A stretch of 64,000 bases of DNA, taken from the NCBI GenBank assembly GCA_016200545.1, contig JACQEO010000014.1:84472-148471 (forward strand), written 5' to 3'. Shown piece by piece: positions 1-8,826 of this stretch. The stretch's first letter is position 1. Each line of letters starts with the position of its first letter. The DNA comes from Deltaproteobacteria bacterium. Lineage in GTDB: Bacteria > Desulfobacterota > Binatia > UTPRO1. The position numbers and the translations under genes were made by a program. The notes under the pieces are model-generated. The model was given only the letters and a program-made list of their open reading frames with translations. It did not search any database and was not told the DNA's origin.

Positions 1-710
1 AGCGCGCCCATGCCGAGCGCCGCGATGCCGTCACGGCCGTCGATCTCGACGGCGAGGCCACTCGCGGCCGCGATCCGCTCGGCCTCGGCGGCGAGCGCCG
101 CCGGCGTGAGCACGGTGGCGGGGGTGTTGATCCACGTGCGCACCTCGTTGGTCGCGCGCGCGAGGATCGTGGCACGGCGGAGCGCGGCCACGCACGCAGC
201 GTCGCCGGCGCCGGCGCCGAAGAGCGTAAGCGTGCGCAGCGCGACACGCTCGGGGTCGCGCCGGTACTCGGTGAATGCGTACGCGGCGAGGATCGCCGAC
301 TCGACGAGCACCTCGACTGCGACCGGCGCGTCCGCGGGCGGCCGCGCGAGCACGAGCGCGGCCGTCCGTCCGCGCACCTCACGAGCCCTCCCGAGCACCT
401 GATCGGCGGCGCGACGCCAGGCTTCGGCACGTACCGGCGCGCTCGCGCCGAGACCGATCACCAGGAGATGTTCCGCCACGAGCCGGCCGCCGCCCGCGAG
501 CAGCAGCGACGAGCCTTCCGCCGCCGTGAAGCGCCGGCGCGCGAGCTCGGCGCCGAGCCGGCGGCCCGCGGCGTGCGCGAACGGTCGCAGCACCGCGTTG
601 AGCGCGTCGCGTGTGACGGCGACGGCTAGGAGATCGACACGTGCGCGCGTCGGATCGCCGGCTGCGAGGCGGACGGTCAGCACGCGGGCCCGCGGCGCAG
701 CGCCAAGCAC
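1..710 (-). CDS. pepA: Leucyl aminopeptidase (M17 family), C-terminus cut by window edge
   Basis: I translated this frame directly. It stays open from a GTG at 708-710 to the left edge, giving about 236 residues. The first ~155 residues look like the variable N-terminal domain of M17 cytosol aminopeptidases. The downstream part contains TNEVRTWINTPATVLTPAAL and then IAALGMGA, which matches the start of the M17 catalytic domain (an NTPAN-LTP-type motif followed by LGMGA). The metal-binding lysine and aspartate motifs would lie beyond the edge and are not visible. The enzyme would remove N-terminal residues from peptides in the cytoplasm using two metal ions. The start lies 4 nt after the stop of the upstream cytochrome-like gene, so the two are probably co-transcribed. 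The exact start is uncertain. Confidence 0.82.
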   Translation of the reverse strand, partial: MLGAAPRARVLTVRLAAGDPTRARVDLLAVAVTRDALNAVLRPFAHAAGRRLGAELARRRFTAAEGSSLLLAGGGRLVAEHLLVIGLGASAPVRAEAWRRAADQVLGRAREVRGRTAALVLARPPADAPVAVEVLVESAILAAYAFTEYRRDPERVALRTLTLFGAGAGDAACVAALRRATILARATNEVRTWINTPATVLTPAALAAEAERIAAASGLAVEIDGRDGIAALGMGA

Positions 711-714
711 GAGG

Positions 715-1038
715 TCATGGCGCGGGCGACGCGGAGGACGCGGGAGCGCCAAGTTCCGGCGTTTCGGCCGCGTGCGCCTTCAGGTAGCTGAGCACCAAGT
801 ATTGCTCCTGCTCGGTCAACGGGTTCACCGCGCGTCGTAGCATCTCCCGCTGCATACGGTCGACCTGCACCTGCCACATCGCAGCCGTCAGTAAGCGCGG
901 AGCATAGAGCGGGTGGCAGCCAGCGCAGCGCACCTGGTATATTTGGGCGCCGGCTGATTGTGGATCGGGGAGCGGCGTCGAGCACGCAGCGACCAGCGGA
1001 AGCACGAGCAACGCGACGCCGATCAGGGCACGACCCAT
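715..1038 (-). CDS. Small c-type cytochrome-like lipoprotein
   Basis: A 107-residue protein with a hydrophobic N-terminus ending in a lipobox (LVAAC, Cys19), so it is predicted to be lipid-anchored in the cell envelope. A single CxxCH heme-attachment motif (CAGCH, residues 38-42) follows. Met55, Met62 and Met66 lie downstream and could supply a distal ligand. The C-terminus is a short Ala/Ser/Pro tail. The size fits a mono-heme class I cytochrome or sensor-type heme lipoprotein. Electron partners are unknown. It sits directly upstream of the aminopeptidase and divergently from the patatin gene, with about 90 bp between them. Confidence 0.75.
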   Translation of the reverse strand: MGRALIGVALLVLPLVAACSTPLPDPQSAGAQIYQVRCAGCHPLYAPRLLTAAMWQVQVDRMQREMLRRAVNPLTEQEQYLVLSYLKAHAAETPELGAPASSASPAP

Positions 1039-1127
1039 GAGCCGTCACGACGTACCCGGAAGGCACGACCATGACAAGCGAGGCTGCGCGGCCATGAACA
1101 CACCGCACGTGACGAGACGATAGGCGC

Positions 1128-2354
1128 GTGCTCGGGCTCGTCCTCACCGCAGGCGGCGCGCGCGGCGCTTACCAGGCCGGCGTCCTGAAGCGTATCGGCC
1201 AGCTCGCGGCGCTGCGCGATCGGCCGTCGCCATTCGCGATCATCACCGGAGCGTCTGCGGGCGCGATCAACGGCACGATGCTCGCCGCCCGCAGCGCGCG
1301 CTTGCACGAAGCCACCTCGATGCTCGCGGAGCTATGGGCGCAGCTCGAGATGAAGCAGGTGTTTCGCACCGGCACGGCGTCGCTCACGATCGGCGGCCTG
1401 CGCTGGCTGCGCGACCTCTCGCTCGGCGGGTTCCTCCAGAGCGCGGGCGCGCGCGCCCTCCTCGACGCCACGCCGCTTCGCGACCTGATCGCGCGTACCC
1501 TGCCGTTCGGACGCATCGCCGAGGCGATTCAGCGGGGATACCTCTACGCGATCGCGATCTCGGCCACGAGCTACCACTCCGGGCGCTCGTTCACGTTTGT
1601 GCAAGGGCGGGACGGGCACCCTATCTGGGTGAAGAGCCGGCGCGTCGTCCTGCCCGTCGAGCTCGGCGTCGAGCACGTGTGCGCGTCGGCGGCGATCCCG
1701 ATCATCTTCCCGCCGGTCGCAATCGACTGCGGCGCCGGCGAGCTCTTCTTCGGTGACGGCAGCCTGCGCCTCGTGAGTCCGTTCAGCGCCGCGATCCGCC
1801 TTGGCGCGCGGCGCGTCCTCGCGATCGGCATTCGCTCGCAACGTTCCGCCGACGCGCTGTCGCGTGCCGAGACGTTCGCGGGCGAGCGCGCCGCGTTCGG
1901 CAGCGGCGCGCTGACCGAGCCGCCGCTCGCACAAATCTGCGGCATCTTCTTGAATGCGATCTTCCTCGATCACCTCGACACCGACTTCGATCACCTGACT
2001 CGCATGAACGAGCTCATCCTCGCCTACGGCGGCGACACGGCGACGCCGAGGACACCGGCATCCGCGGTCAGCGTGAGCGAGCCGATGCGGGTCGTGATGC
2101 CGATGGCGGTGAACCCGTCCGAGGACCTCGCGATGGTCGCCAAGGCACACGAGCACAAGATGCCGCGGCTGATCCGCCACCTGATGGACGGTCTCGGCAC
2201 GCCCGAGGCGCACAGCGCCGATCTCCTCAGCTATCTCCTCTTCGACTCCGCCTACACGCGGGCGCTCATCGACATCGGCTATCGCGACGCCAACGAGCAG
2301 CGCGACGAGATCGAGGCGTTCCTCTGCACGCGCAGCGCCAGCGAGGCCGCTTGA
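1128..2354 (+). CDS. Patatin-like phospholipase
   Basis: 408 residues from a GTG start. The oxyanion-hole motif GGARGAY (residues 9-15) and nucleophile elbow GASAG (Ser43 in residues 41-45) are at the N-terminus. The dyad aspartate is in FFGDGS (Asp210). This is the Ser-Asp dyad arrangement of bacterial patatins, which hydrolyse acyl esters of phospholipids or neutral lipids. No signal peptide is seen. The C-terminal third (residues ~230-408) is outside the core fold and ends with a helical segment. The acyl-CoA ligase gene follows after 82 bp on the same strand, so a lipid hydrolysis and fatty-acid activation pairing is plausible, but it is an inference. Confidence 0.88.
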   Translation: MLGLVLTAGGARGAYQAGVLKRIGQLAALRDRPSPFAIITGASAGAINGTMLAARSARLHEATSMLAELWAQLEMKQVFRTGTASLTIGGLRWLRDLSLGGFLQSAGARALLDATPLRDLIARTLPFGRIAEAIQRGYLYAIAISATSYHSGRSFTFVQGRDGHPIWVKSRRVVLPVELGVEHVCASAAIPIIFPPVAIDCGAGELFFGDGSLRLVSPFSAAIRLGARRVLAIGIRSQRSADALSRAETFAGERAAFGSGALTEPPLAQICGIFLNAIFLDHLDTDFDHLTRMNELILAYGGDTATPRTPASAVSVSEPMRVVMPMAVNPSEDLAMVAKAHEHKMPRLIRHLMDGLGTPEAHSADLLSYLLFDSAYTRALIDIGYRDANEQRDEIEAFLCTRSASEAA

Positions 2355-2424
2355 CGCGTTGACTCCGGCCTCCGCGGGCTCCTATAGGAACCGAGCGATC
2401 CCGCGAGGGACGATCCCGCCGTCG

Positions 2425-2430
2425 AAGGAG
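2425..2430 (+). promoter_or_regulatory. Ribosome binding site that fixes the acyl-CoA ligase start
   Basis: AAGGAG lies 6 nt before the ATG at 2437. The frame is open further upstream to 2359, but there it has no such site and no family-like sequence, so 2437 is the better start. Confidence 0.7.
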
Positions 2431-2436
2431 CCGCCC

Positions 2437-3975
2437 ATGGAAATCGGAGCCGTCGCCAACGCGAAGAACTTCGGAAGCCGCACCGCCGTCGTGTTCGGGC
2501 CCGTGCGCTACACGTGGGCGGAGTGGAACGATCGCATCAATCAGCTGGCGCACGCGCTGCGCGCGCTCGGTCTCGGGCGTGGCGACAAGGTCGCGGTGAT
2601 GCTGCACAACTGCCACCAGTTTCTCGAGATTACGCAAGCCGCCGCCAAGATCGGCGTCATCACCGTACCGCTCAACTATCGGCTGCGCGGCCGCGAGGTG
2701 GAGTACATCGTCACCAACTCCGACTCGCGCGCGGTGATCTGCGGCGAGGAGTTCGTGCCGGAGGTCGCGTCGGTGATGGATCAGCTCGCCGGCATCGCGC
2801 CGGGCGGCTACGTCGTCGTCGGCGAAAGCCGAGATCGGCGCTTCCGGAGCTACGAGGCTCTGCTCGCGGCCGCGCCCACCGCCGAGCCCGCCGAGCAAGC
2901 ACCGCCCGGCCTGAACTCGATGATCTACACGTCGGGAACGACCGGGCGCCCGAAGGGCGTGTTCCGCCGCGGCGGCATCGATCCGCAGCTGCTGCTCGCC
3001 GTCGTGCAAGGCTTCGGGTTGCAGTTCGGCGACGAGGTGCACGTCGTCCCGGCACCGCTCTACCATAGTGCGCCGGCGCTCGGCTCGGCGCTGACCATCG
3101 TCCTCGGCGGCACCATCGTCGTCATGCCGAAATTTGATCCCGAGGAGTTCCTCGCGCTTGTCGACCGCGAGAAGGTGACCTCGAGCTTGGTCGTTCCGAC
3201 GATCGTGAAGCGCATCCTCGCGCTTCCCGACGAGGTGAAGCGCCGCTACGACGTGTCGTCGATGCGCTCGCTCATCGTCGGCGCCGCGCCCTTCCCGCTC
3301 GAGACCAAGCGCGCCGCCGTCGAGCACTTCGGCAACTGCATCTACGAGTACTATGGCTCGACCGACGCCGGTCTGAACACGATCCTGCCACCCGCCGAGC
3401 AGATGACGCGCCCAGCGAGCTGCGGCAAGGTCCTCGCGGGCACTGAGATCCTCATTCTCGACGACGAGGGCCGCCGGCTGCCGCCCGGCGAGGTCGGCAA
3501 CATCTACATCACCAACCCGCTCGTGAAGTCGATGCAGTATTACAAGGACGCCGAGAAGACGAAGGAGGCCTTCCGCGGTGAGCACATGACCGTCGGTGAC
3601 ATGGGCTATCTCGACGAGGAGAACTACCTCTACATCGTCGACCGTAAGACCGACATGGTGATCTCGGGCGGCGTCAACATCTACCCCGCCGAGATCGAGG
3701 AGGTCATCTACGAGCACCCCGCCGTCCTCGACGTCGCCGTCATCGGCGTTCCGAACGAGGAGTGGGGCGAGGAGCTGAAGGCGATCGTGCAGCTCAAGTC
3801 CGGCGTGCCGGCGAGCGCCGACGACCTCATCGACTTCTGTCGTGAACATCTCGCCGACTACAAACGCCCGCGCTCGGTCGACTTCGTCACCGAGGTCCCG
3901 CGCAATCCGTCCGGCAAGCTCTTGAAGCGCGAGATCCGCGCACCGTATTGGGAAGGTCGCACGCGGCGAGTGTGA
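2437..3975 (+). CDS. Acyl-CoA synthetase (AMP-forming, ANL superfamily)
   Basis: 512 residues. The ATP-binding P-loop YTSGTTGRPKGV is at about residues 163-174. The adenine-binding YYGSTDAG follows in the middle. The hinge region GDMGYLDEENYLYIVDRKTD and the A8 loop SGGVNIYPAEIEE mark the C-terminal domain, and the catalytic lysine region PSGKLLKR ends the protein. It should activate a carboxylic acid (a fatty or aromatic acid) to its CoA thioester through an acyl-adenylate. The substrate cannot be read from sequence. Length and motif spacing are typical of medium- or long-chain fatty acid CoA ligases. It follows the patatin gene on the same strand. Confidence 0.92.
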   Translation: MEIGAVANAKNFGSRTAVVFGPVRYTWAEWNDRINQLAHALRALGLGRGDKVAVMLHNCHQFLEITQAAAKIGVITVPLNYRLRGREVEYIVTNSDSRAVICGEEFVPEVASVMDQLAGIAPGGYVVVGESRDRRFRSYEALLAAAPTAEPAEQAPPGLNSMIYTSGTTGRPKGVFRRGGIDPQLLLAVVQGFGLQFGDEVHVVPAPLYHSAPALGSALTIVLGGTIVVMPKFDPEEFLALVDREKVTSSLVVPTIVKRILALPDEVKRRYDVSSMRSLIVGAAPFPLETKRAAVEHFGNCIYEYYGSTDAGLNTILPPAEQMTRPASCGKVLAGTEILILDDEGRRLPPGEVGNIYITNPLVKSMQYYKDAEKTKEAFRGEHMTVGDMGYLDEENYLYIVDRKTDMVISGGVNIYPAEIEEVIYEHPAVLDVAVIGVPNEEWGEELKAIVQLKSGVPASADDLIDFCREHLADYKRPRSVDFVTEVPRNPSGKLLKREIRAPYWEGRTRRV

Positions 3976-3988
3976 CGAACCCCGCCGG

Positions 3989-4507
3989 TCAGAACGGCGC
4001 GCGACAGTACGCCGCCTGCCCCGGCGCCTCGCTGACGCCGACTTCGATGTGCGTCAGGCCGCGCACCGCGTGCGCCTTGAGGCCGGCACGCAACCGATCG
4101 AGCACGTACGCCGCGAGCTCCTCGGCCGAGGCATGCACGATCGGAAGCAGTACGGTATCGACCGCGGGAAGGACGAAGCGGGCGCCGTCCTCGTAGGTGA
4201 GCGTGACGCTCGCGCCCTCGCGCGCGACGTCGAGACAGTCGCTGTCCGCCGGCACGAGCACGCGTTCGTCGAGCTCGGCGCACACCGCTTTGGTGATCTG
4301 CTTCACGATGCCGAAGTCGAGGACGTAGCCGTCGGGGCCGACGGCACCGCTGATCGCGACCGACACTTGATAGTTGTGGCCGTGCAGCGGCTCGCGGAAA
4401 CCCTTGTAGGCGATGAAGTGCGCGGCGGAGAACTTGAGGTAGTCTTTCTCGACGACGACGCGATACTCGCCACCGGCGACGGGGACGGGATGGCGGGGAC
4501 GACTCAT
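3989..4507 (-). CDS. 6-pyruvoyl-tetrahydropterin synthase family protein, PTPS-III-like
   Basis: 172 residues. The zinc triad is present as SAAH (His30) and LHGHN (His42 and His44), and the C-terminal EVGVSEAP matches the substrate-binding glutamate strand of the family. The catalytic cysteine that QueD and PTPS carry before HGH is absent. The position is occupied by FREP, with Glu39 just before HGHN. A Cys-to-Glu change there is the published mark of PTPS-III, which cleaves the dihydroneopterin triphosphate side chain to 6-hydroxymethyl-dihydropterin and replaces FolB in folate synthesis. The ATG overlaps the stop of the HAD gene (ATGA), so the two are translationally coupled. A phosphatase partner would fit pterin processing. 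Confidence 0.85.
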   Translation of the reverse strand: MSRPRHPVPVAGGEYRVVVEKDYLKFSAAHFIAYKGFREPLHGHNYQVSVAISGAVGPDGYVLDFGIVKQITKAVCAELDERVLVPADSDCLDVAREGASVTLTYEDGARFVLPAVDTVLLPIVHASAEELAAYVLDRLRAGLKAHAVRGLTHIEVGVSEAPGQAAYCRAPF

Positions 4508-5199
4508 AGCGATGTCAGCGCGTCGTGAATCGCGGCAGCGTCGCTCCAATCGGCGAAGGCGGCTGCCGGCTCGAGCGCGAGGAGCTCCGCGAGCGCGACA
4601 CGCCCGCTCGCCACCAGTACGCACGCCATGCCGTTGCACTGCGCCGCCGCGTGGTCGAGCGGCGTGTCGCCGATGATGACGCAATCGCCGAGCGGGACGT
4701 CGACGCCGCTCCGCACGCGGGAACGGACGCGGGCGATCTCCGGCAGCGCGGCGCGCTCGGCGTGATCGCTGCCGAAGGCCCCGACCGGAAAGAAGCGTTC
4801 GAGTTCGGCGGCGCGGAGCTTCAGCTCGGCCGCCCCTTCGAGGTTGCCCGTCAAGACGGCGAGCGCGAAGCGGTCGTCGCTCGCGACCGCCTCGAGCAAG
4901 CGGCGGACGCCGGGTATCGCCGCGACACGCGTCGCGCCGCAGGCGAGCGTCTCGGCGAGGCGAGCCGACAAGCGCTCGTGAAAGGCCGCGAGCATCGCGG
5001 CGTCGGTTGCCGCGGAGATGCCCGCCTGTGCCAGGAGCTCGGCGACGATCAGCGGATCGGTCTTGCCGTCGGGCCGCACGCGGTGGAGCGCGACGTCGAC
5101 GCCGAAGACGTCGCGCATCGCCAGGTCGAAGGGGACGCGGCCCGGCGTGTTCGTCGCGTGCAGGATCGTGCCGTCGAGGTCGAAGAGAAGTAGCTTCAC
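4504..5199 (-). CDS. HAD-superfamily phosphatase (phosphoglycolate-phosphatase-like)
   Basis: 231 residues. Motif I is FDLDGT with nucleophile Asp7 and acid/base Asp9. Motif II is in LTGN, a lysine follows in the ELKLRAAEL helix, and motif IV is IIGDTPLDHAAA. A helical cap lies between motif I and II. It is predicted to be a cytoplasmic phosphatase acting on a small phosphorylated metabolite. Its stop overlaps the ATG of the pterin synthase gene by 4 bp, which suggests a shared transcript and possibly a pterin phosphate as substrate, although that is only context. It is divergent from the hydrolase at 5247. Confidence 0.85.
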   Translation of the reverse strand: MKLLLFDLDGTILHATNTPGRVPFDLAMRDVFGVDVALHRVRPDGKTDPLIVAELLAQAGISAATDAAMLAAFHERLSARLAETLACGATRVAAIPGVRRLLEAVASDDRFALAVLTGNLEGAAELKLRAAELERFFPVGAFGSDHAERAALPEIARVRSRVRSGVDVPLGDCVIIGDTPLDHAAAQCNGMACVLVASGRVALAELLALEPAAAFADWSDAAAIHDALTSL

Positions 5200-5246
5200 C
5201 GGCGCGCCTTGCGGTCCCGCATCGAGAGAAGGTAGCAGAGGAGGTC

Positions 5247-5939
5247 ATGCCCGCCAACGCGAACGGAGGACCCGTGGACCTCGCCCACACACTCTACCAG
5301 CCGGCCGGAGCCGGACCGCATCCGACCATCGTCGCGCTCCACGGCTGGGGGGCAAGCGCTCACGACTTGATCGGCGTCGCGCCCTTCCTCGGCGGCGGCC
5401 GCGTGCAGATGCTCTGCCCGCAAGGTGGGCTCGCGGTGCCGGTCGGGAACACCGCCGGCTTCGGGTGGTTTCCGCTGACCGGCTCGGGGCAGCTGTTCGA
5501 CGAGCGCGCGATCACCCGCGCCGCCGATCAAGTGCGCGCGTTTCTCGCGTGCGTCGAGGAGCGCTATGCGATCGACCGCAGGAAACTCGTGCTCGCCGGC
5601 TTCAGCCAGGGGGGCGTGCTCGCATATCTGGTCGCGCTCTCCGACCCCGAGCGCTTCGCGGGACTCGCGGCGCTGAGCTCGTGGCTGCCGCCGCCGCTCG
5701 CGTCCGCCTTGCCGCCGAACGACGCGCGTCGGCGGCTTCCGACGCTCGTCCAGCACGGGTCGGAGGACGAGATCATCGCGGTCGCGCGGGCGCGACAATC
5801 GGTCGAGACCCTGCGCGGGTTCGGCGTCCCGCTCACCTACCGCGAGTACACGATGGGTCACGAGCTCAGCGCCGCGAGCCTTGCCGATCTCTCGACGTGG
5901 CTCGACGAGAAGGTGTTGTCGCCGAACGTGCTCGCGTAG
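5247..5939 (+). CDS. Alpha/beta hydrolase, phospholipase/carboxylesterase (acyl-protein thioesterase) family
   Basis: 230 residues from an ATG preceded by a GAGGAG site. The family signature is clear: LHGWGAS near the N-terminus, nucleophile elbow GFSQGG (Ser120), acid in GSEDEII (Asp174) and catalytic His205 in YTMGHEL. There is no signal peptide. The length matches bacterial carboxylesterase/APT1-like enzymes. It would hydrolyse short acyl esters or lysophospholipids. It stands alone, divergent from the HAD/pterin pair. Confidence 0.88.
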   Translation: MPANANGGPVDLAHTLYQPAGAGPHPTIVALHGWGASAHDLIGVAPFLGGGRVQMLCPQGGLAVPVGNTAGFGWFPLTGSGQLFDERAITRAADQVRAFLACVEERYAIDRRKLVLAGFSQGGVLAYLVALSDPERFAGLAALSSWLPPPLASALPPNDARRRLPTLVQHGSEDEIIAVARARQSVETLRGFGVPLTYREYTMGHELSAASLADLSTWLDEKVLSPNVLA

Positions 5940-5947
5940 CGCCGCGG

Positions 5948-6202
5948 TCAGGCGAGAGAGTAGAGCGGATAGGGACCGGCGACGCGGACGGTGACCGGGC
6001 GGCCGGGATGGCGGAGGATGACGCGCGCCTCCTCGACGCTGATGGCGCGGCCGAAGAGACAGTAGCGACGACGACCCTCACGCTGATTGTTCGCCCACTC
6101 GGCGAGCTCCGCCGGCGAGGGCCGGCGGCCGAGCGCGATGGCGCATTGGCGCACGACGAAGCCGAGCATCATCTTCGCAGGGGTCTTCTCGTCGATCGGC
6201 AT
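5948..6202 (-). CDS. Small protein of unknown function
   Basis: 84 residues from the ATG at 6200-6202; the frame extends to 6283 but the extra part looks non-coding. It contains a helical segment (KMMLGFVVRQCAIALGRRP), a motif ELAEWANN and a C-terminal strand-rich part. I do not recognise the family. Its 3' end comes within 9 bp of the convergent hydrolase stop. Confidence 0.55.
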   Translation of the reverse strand: MPIDEKTPAKMMLGFVVRQCAIALGRRPSPAELAEWANNQREGRRRYCLFGRAISVEEARVILRHPGRPVTVRVAGPYPLYSLA

Positions 6203-6279
6203 CGGCTGCACGGGTCGTCTCTCCTCGCCGCGAGCGTACGGAACGGGGTACGGGGTGTCAACGCGCGCGCGCCGACATT

Positions 6280-8010
6280 TCACTCGCTGATGCCACGTGC
6301 CGGCGCGCCGGCGGACGACACCGCAACCAATGCGATGTTCGTGCCGCGGCGGCTCGAGACCGCGAGACGCTGTGCGCGCGCATCACTCTGCGTGTCGGCC
6401 GCAGCCGCGGGCATGAGCACGTACACGAGCGACGCGGTGCCGGCGTGCAGCGTAGCGGCGGCGTCCGGCGTCGGTGTGCGCGGGATGACGCGACGCAAGC
6501 GGTAGGCGAGCACTTGCAGATCGCTGCCGTCGAGATCGGGCGCGGCGGAGAGCGCGGCGCCCGGCGGTACTTGGGCCTCGACTTCACGCACGAAGCCGAG
6601 CAAGGACCGCCGGCGCACCGAGTGCAGGCGGGCGATCTCGCTGACCATCACCAACGTCACGTCGAAGACGACGACCGCGAGCGCGAGGAGCGCGAGCGCG
6701 GGGCGTACGGGCAACCGCCGCCGCAGCGCATCGGGAATCGGGACGACGCCGAAGAGCTGTCCGCCCGCGGGTACCTGCAACGCCGTCGCGAGCGCGCGAC
6801 CGGCGAGGAGCGCGAGCGCCGGATAGAGCGGCAGCAGGTAGATGTCGCGCTTCCCGTACACGGCCGTGAACACGCCGACGATGACGAGCCACCAGGCGTG
6901 CAGGAAGCGTTCGCCGCGATCGGCGCGCGCGCCGCGCGCCCAGGCGACGGCCGCCCACACCAAGACCAGATTCCACGGGACGAGGTCGGTCGCGAGCTCG
7001 ACGACCATCGCCAAGCGCGAGCGGCCGCCGTGCATCCCGAAGACGCCGCGACCGACGAGGCGATCGACGTTCTCGTGCAGGAGCTGCACCGCGAGGAACT
7101 CGGCGCCGCCGCGACGATACGCGAGCAGGTACCATCCGGCGTCGACGAGCACGACGAGCGCGACGAGCGGCCACGACCACAGCCGGCCGACGACGGCGAT
7201 CGCGTGCGCCAAGGGTCCGCCGCCCGCTGCCGCGAGCGTCGTCGGCGCGTTCGGCGTCGCCTCGTCCGCGACGGCGCCGTCGGCCGCGTCTCCGCGGTGC
7301 CGGCGCCACGACTCACGGACGACGAACGCGACGATGACGAGCGCCGGCAGCACGGCGCCGGCCGGTCCCTTCGCGAGCACGGCGCACGCGGTCGCGATGT
7401 AGCAGCCGGCGCGCGCAACCCTGCCGCCGCCGCGATACCACGCGAAGAACGCGACGAGCGCGGCCGCGATCGACGCCGCAAAGACCATGTCGACGCGCGC
7501 CTCCCATGCCGACTCCCAGAAACCGTAGGTGCCGAGGAGCGCGCCCACGGCGAGCCACGCGGTCGTGCGGCCGCCGATCGTGACGCCGAGCGCGAAGGTC
7601 GCGAGCAGCATCGCCCACCCGGCGATCGCCGACGGCAAGCGCACGACCGCGTCGGAGAGGCCGACCGCGCGCGCCGCGCCCGCCGCCATCCAGTGAAACA
7701 GCGGCGGCTTCGAGGGCAGCTCGCCGTTCCGCCGCGGCAGCGTCCATTCGCCGTGCAGCACGATGTCCTGGACGACGAGGCCTTCGCGCGCCTCGCCGTG
7801 CGCGGCGATCGGCGGTGCATGCAGCGGCCACGCGAGCGCGGCCGCGAGCACGAGCGTGAGGAGGATGCCGTCGCCGATGCGCAAGGTGCGGAGCCTAGGG
7901 TCGAGCGCCGCCGCCGTCAATCCGCCGTCGCGCGCTTGCGTCGAACGACCCGCGCCGGCGAACCGCCGCACCTTGATTCGGGCCGCGGTTTCCTGCACCG
8001 TTCGCGCCAT
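6280..8010 (-). CDS. ArnT/PMT-like integral membrane glycosyltransferase
   Basis: About 576 residues with many hydrophobic segments. After the first membrane helix there is a luminal loop with AHGEAREGLV and LPSKPPLFHW. That matches the ArnT and dolichyl-phosphate-mannose transferase signature, in which an acidic residue and a K-P-P-L-F-W motif bind the polyprenyl-phosphate sugar. It would transfer a sugar from an undecaprenyl-phosphate donor to lipid A or another envelope acceptor on the periplasmic side. The start is uncertain. The ATG at 8010 shares a CCATGG palindrome with the plsC ATG. A GTG at 8037 has a GGAGG upstream, and a TTG at 7884 would best match the family N-terminus. Confidence 0.85.
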   Translation of the reverse strand: MARTVQETAARIKVRRFAGAGRSTQARDGGLTAAALDPRLRTLRIGDGILLTLVLAAALAWPLHAPPIAAHGEAREGLVVQDIVLHGEWTLPRRNGELPSKPPLFHWMAAGAARAVGLSDAVVRLPSAIAGWAMLLATFALGVTIGGRTTAWLAVGALLGTYGFWESAWEARVDMVFAASIAAALVAFFAWYRGGGRVARAGCYIATACAVLAKGPAGAVLPALVIVAFVVRESWRRHRGDAADGAVADEATPNAPTTLAAAGGGPLAHAIAVVGRLWSWPLVALVVLVDAGWYLLAYRRGGAEFLAVQLLHENVDRLVGRGVFGMHGGRSRLAMVVELATDLVPWNLVLVWAAVAWARGARADRGERFLHAWWLVIVGVFTAVYGKRDIYLLPLYPALALLAGRALATALQVPAGGQLFGVVPIPDALRRRLPVRPALALLALAVVVFDVTLVMVSEIARLHSVRRRSLLGFVREVEAQVPPGAALSAAPDLDGSDLQVLAYRLRRVIPRTPTPDAAATLHAGTASLVYVLMPAAAADTQSDARAQRLAVSSRRGTNIALVAVSSAGAPARGISE

Positions 8011-8788
8011 GGGTCGGGTGCTCGACTGGACGACCACGTTACTCTTCCTCCCGGCGTTCGGTGTCGTCCTGTTGGTGTTCGAGGTGGTGCAGCGCGCCGC
8101 GAAGGCCTTCGGGAAGCGCGCGCATGATTACGCGGTCGGCTGCATGTGCACGTCGCTCGTGACCGCGTTCCGCATCACCGGATTGCGCCTCACCGTCGAG
8201 CGCTCACCGGCCGTCCGCGCGCGTCATCCCTACCTCATCATCTCGAACCACCAGAGCATGGTCGACATCCCGCTCCTCGGGCACCTCTTCTTCACCAACT
8301 TCCCGAAGTTCGTCTCGAAGCGCGAGCTCGCACGGCGGATTCCGAGCGTCTCGTACAACCTCAAGCGGGGCGGCAACGCGCTCATCGACCGCGGCGACTC
8401 CGAGCAAGCCGTCGGCGCGATCCGCGCGCTCGGCGAGCGCGTCGAGCGAAACGGTGTCTCTGCGGTGATCTTCCCCGAGGGGACGCGCGCCCGCGCTGGC
8501 GCGCTCGGCACGTTCAAGCCACGCGGCTCGCTGGCGCTCCTCGCCGCGGCACCCGCGACCGAAGTCGTGCCGGTGACGATCGACGACTCCTGGCGCTTGA
8601 TGCGCTCCAACTTCTTCCCGATTCCGTTCGGCGTCCGCGTCCGCGTCCGCATCGGCGATCCAATCCGCCGCCGGCCGGGCGAGGATCACGCGCTGCTGCT
8701 CGATCGCATCCACGACGAGATCGCCGCCACCCTCGCCGAAATCCGCGGCGACCGCGTCACCCGCCCGCCGCTCGCCGTCGCGCGCTGA
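8009..8788 (+). CDS. plsC: 1-acyl-sn-glycerol-3-phosphate acyltransferase
   Basis: 259 residues. An N-terminal membrane segment (residues 8-27) precedes the acyltransferase HX4D motif NHQSMVD (His81, Asp86). The PlsC block FPEGTR (near residue 152) and the VPVTI strand follow. The enzyme adds the second acyl chain to lysophosphatidic acid, giving phosphatidic acid at the inner membrane. There is no recognisable ribosome binding site, and the ATG overlaps the start of the divergent membrane transferase. Confidence 0.92.
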   Translation: MGRVLDWTTTLLFLPAFGVVLLVFEVVQRAAKAFGKRAHDYAVGCMCTSLVTAFRITGLRLTVERSPAVRARHPYLIISNHQSMVDIPLLGHLFFTNFPKFVSKRELARRIPSVSYNLKRGGNALIDRGDSEQAVGAIRALGERVERNGVSAVIFPEGTRARAGALGTFKPRGSLALLAAAPATEVVPVTIDDSWRLMRSNFFPIPFGVRVRVRIGDPIRRRPGEDHALLLDRIHDEIAATLAEIRGDRVTRPPLAVAR

Positions 8789-8826
8789 CCGGCCAGAGAG
8801 CCGACCGGGCGCCAAGAGAGGTAGGA

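Noticed and set aside
2266..3849. 527-residue open frame on the minus strand opposite the acyl-CoA ligase
   Set aside because: It is a shadow of the ligase frame. The translation is a monotone Arg/Asp/Val/Ala mix without motifs.
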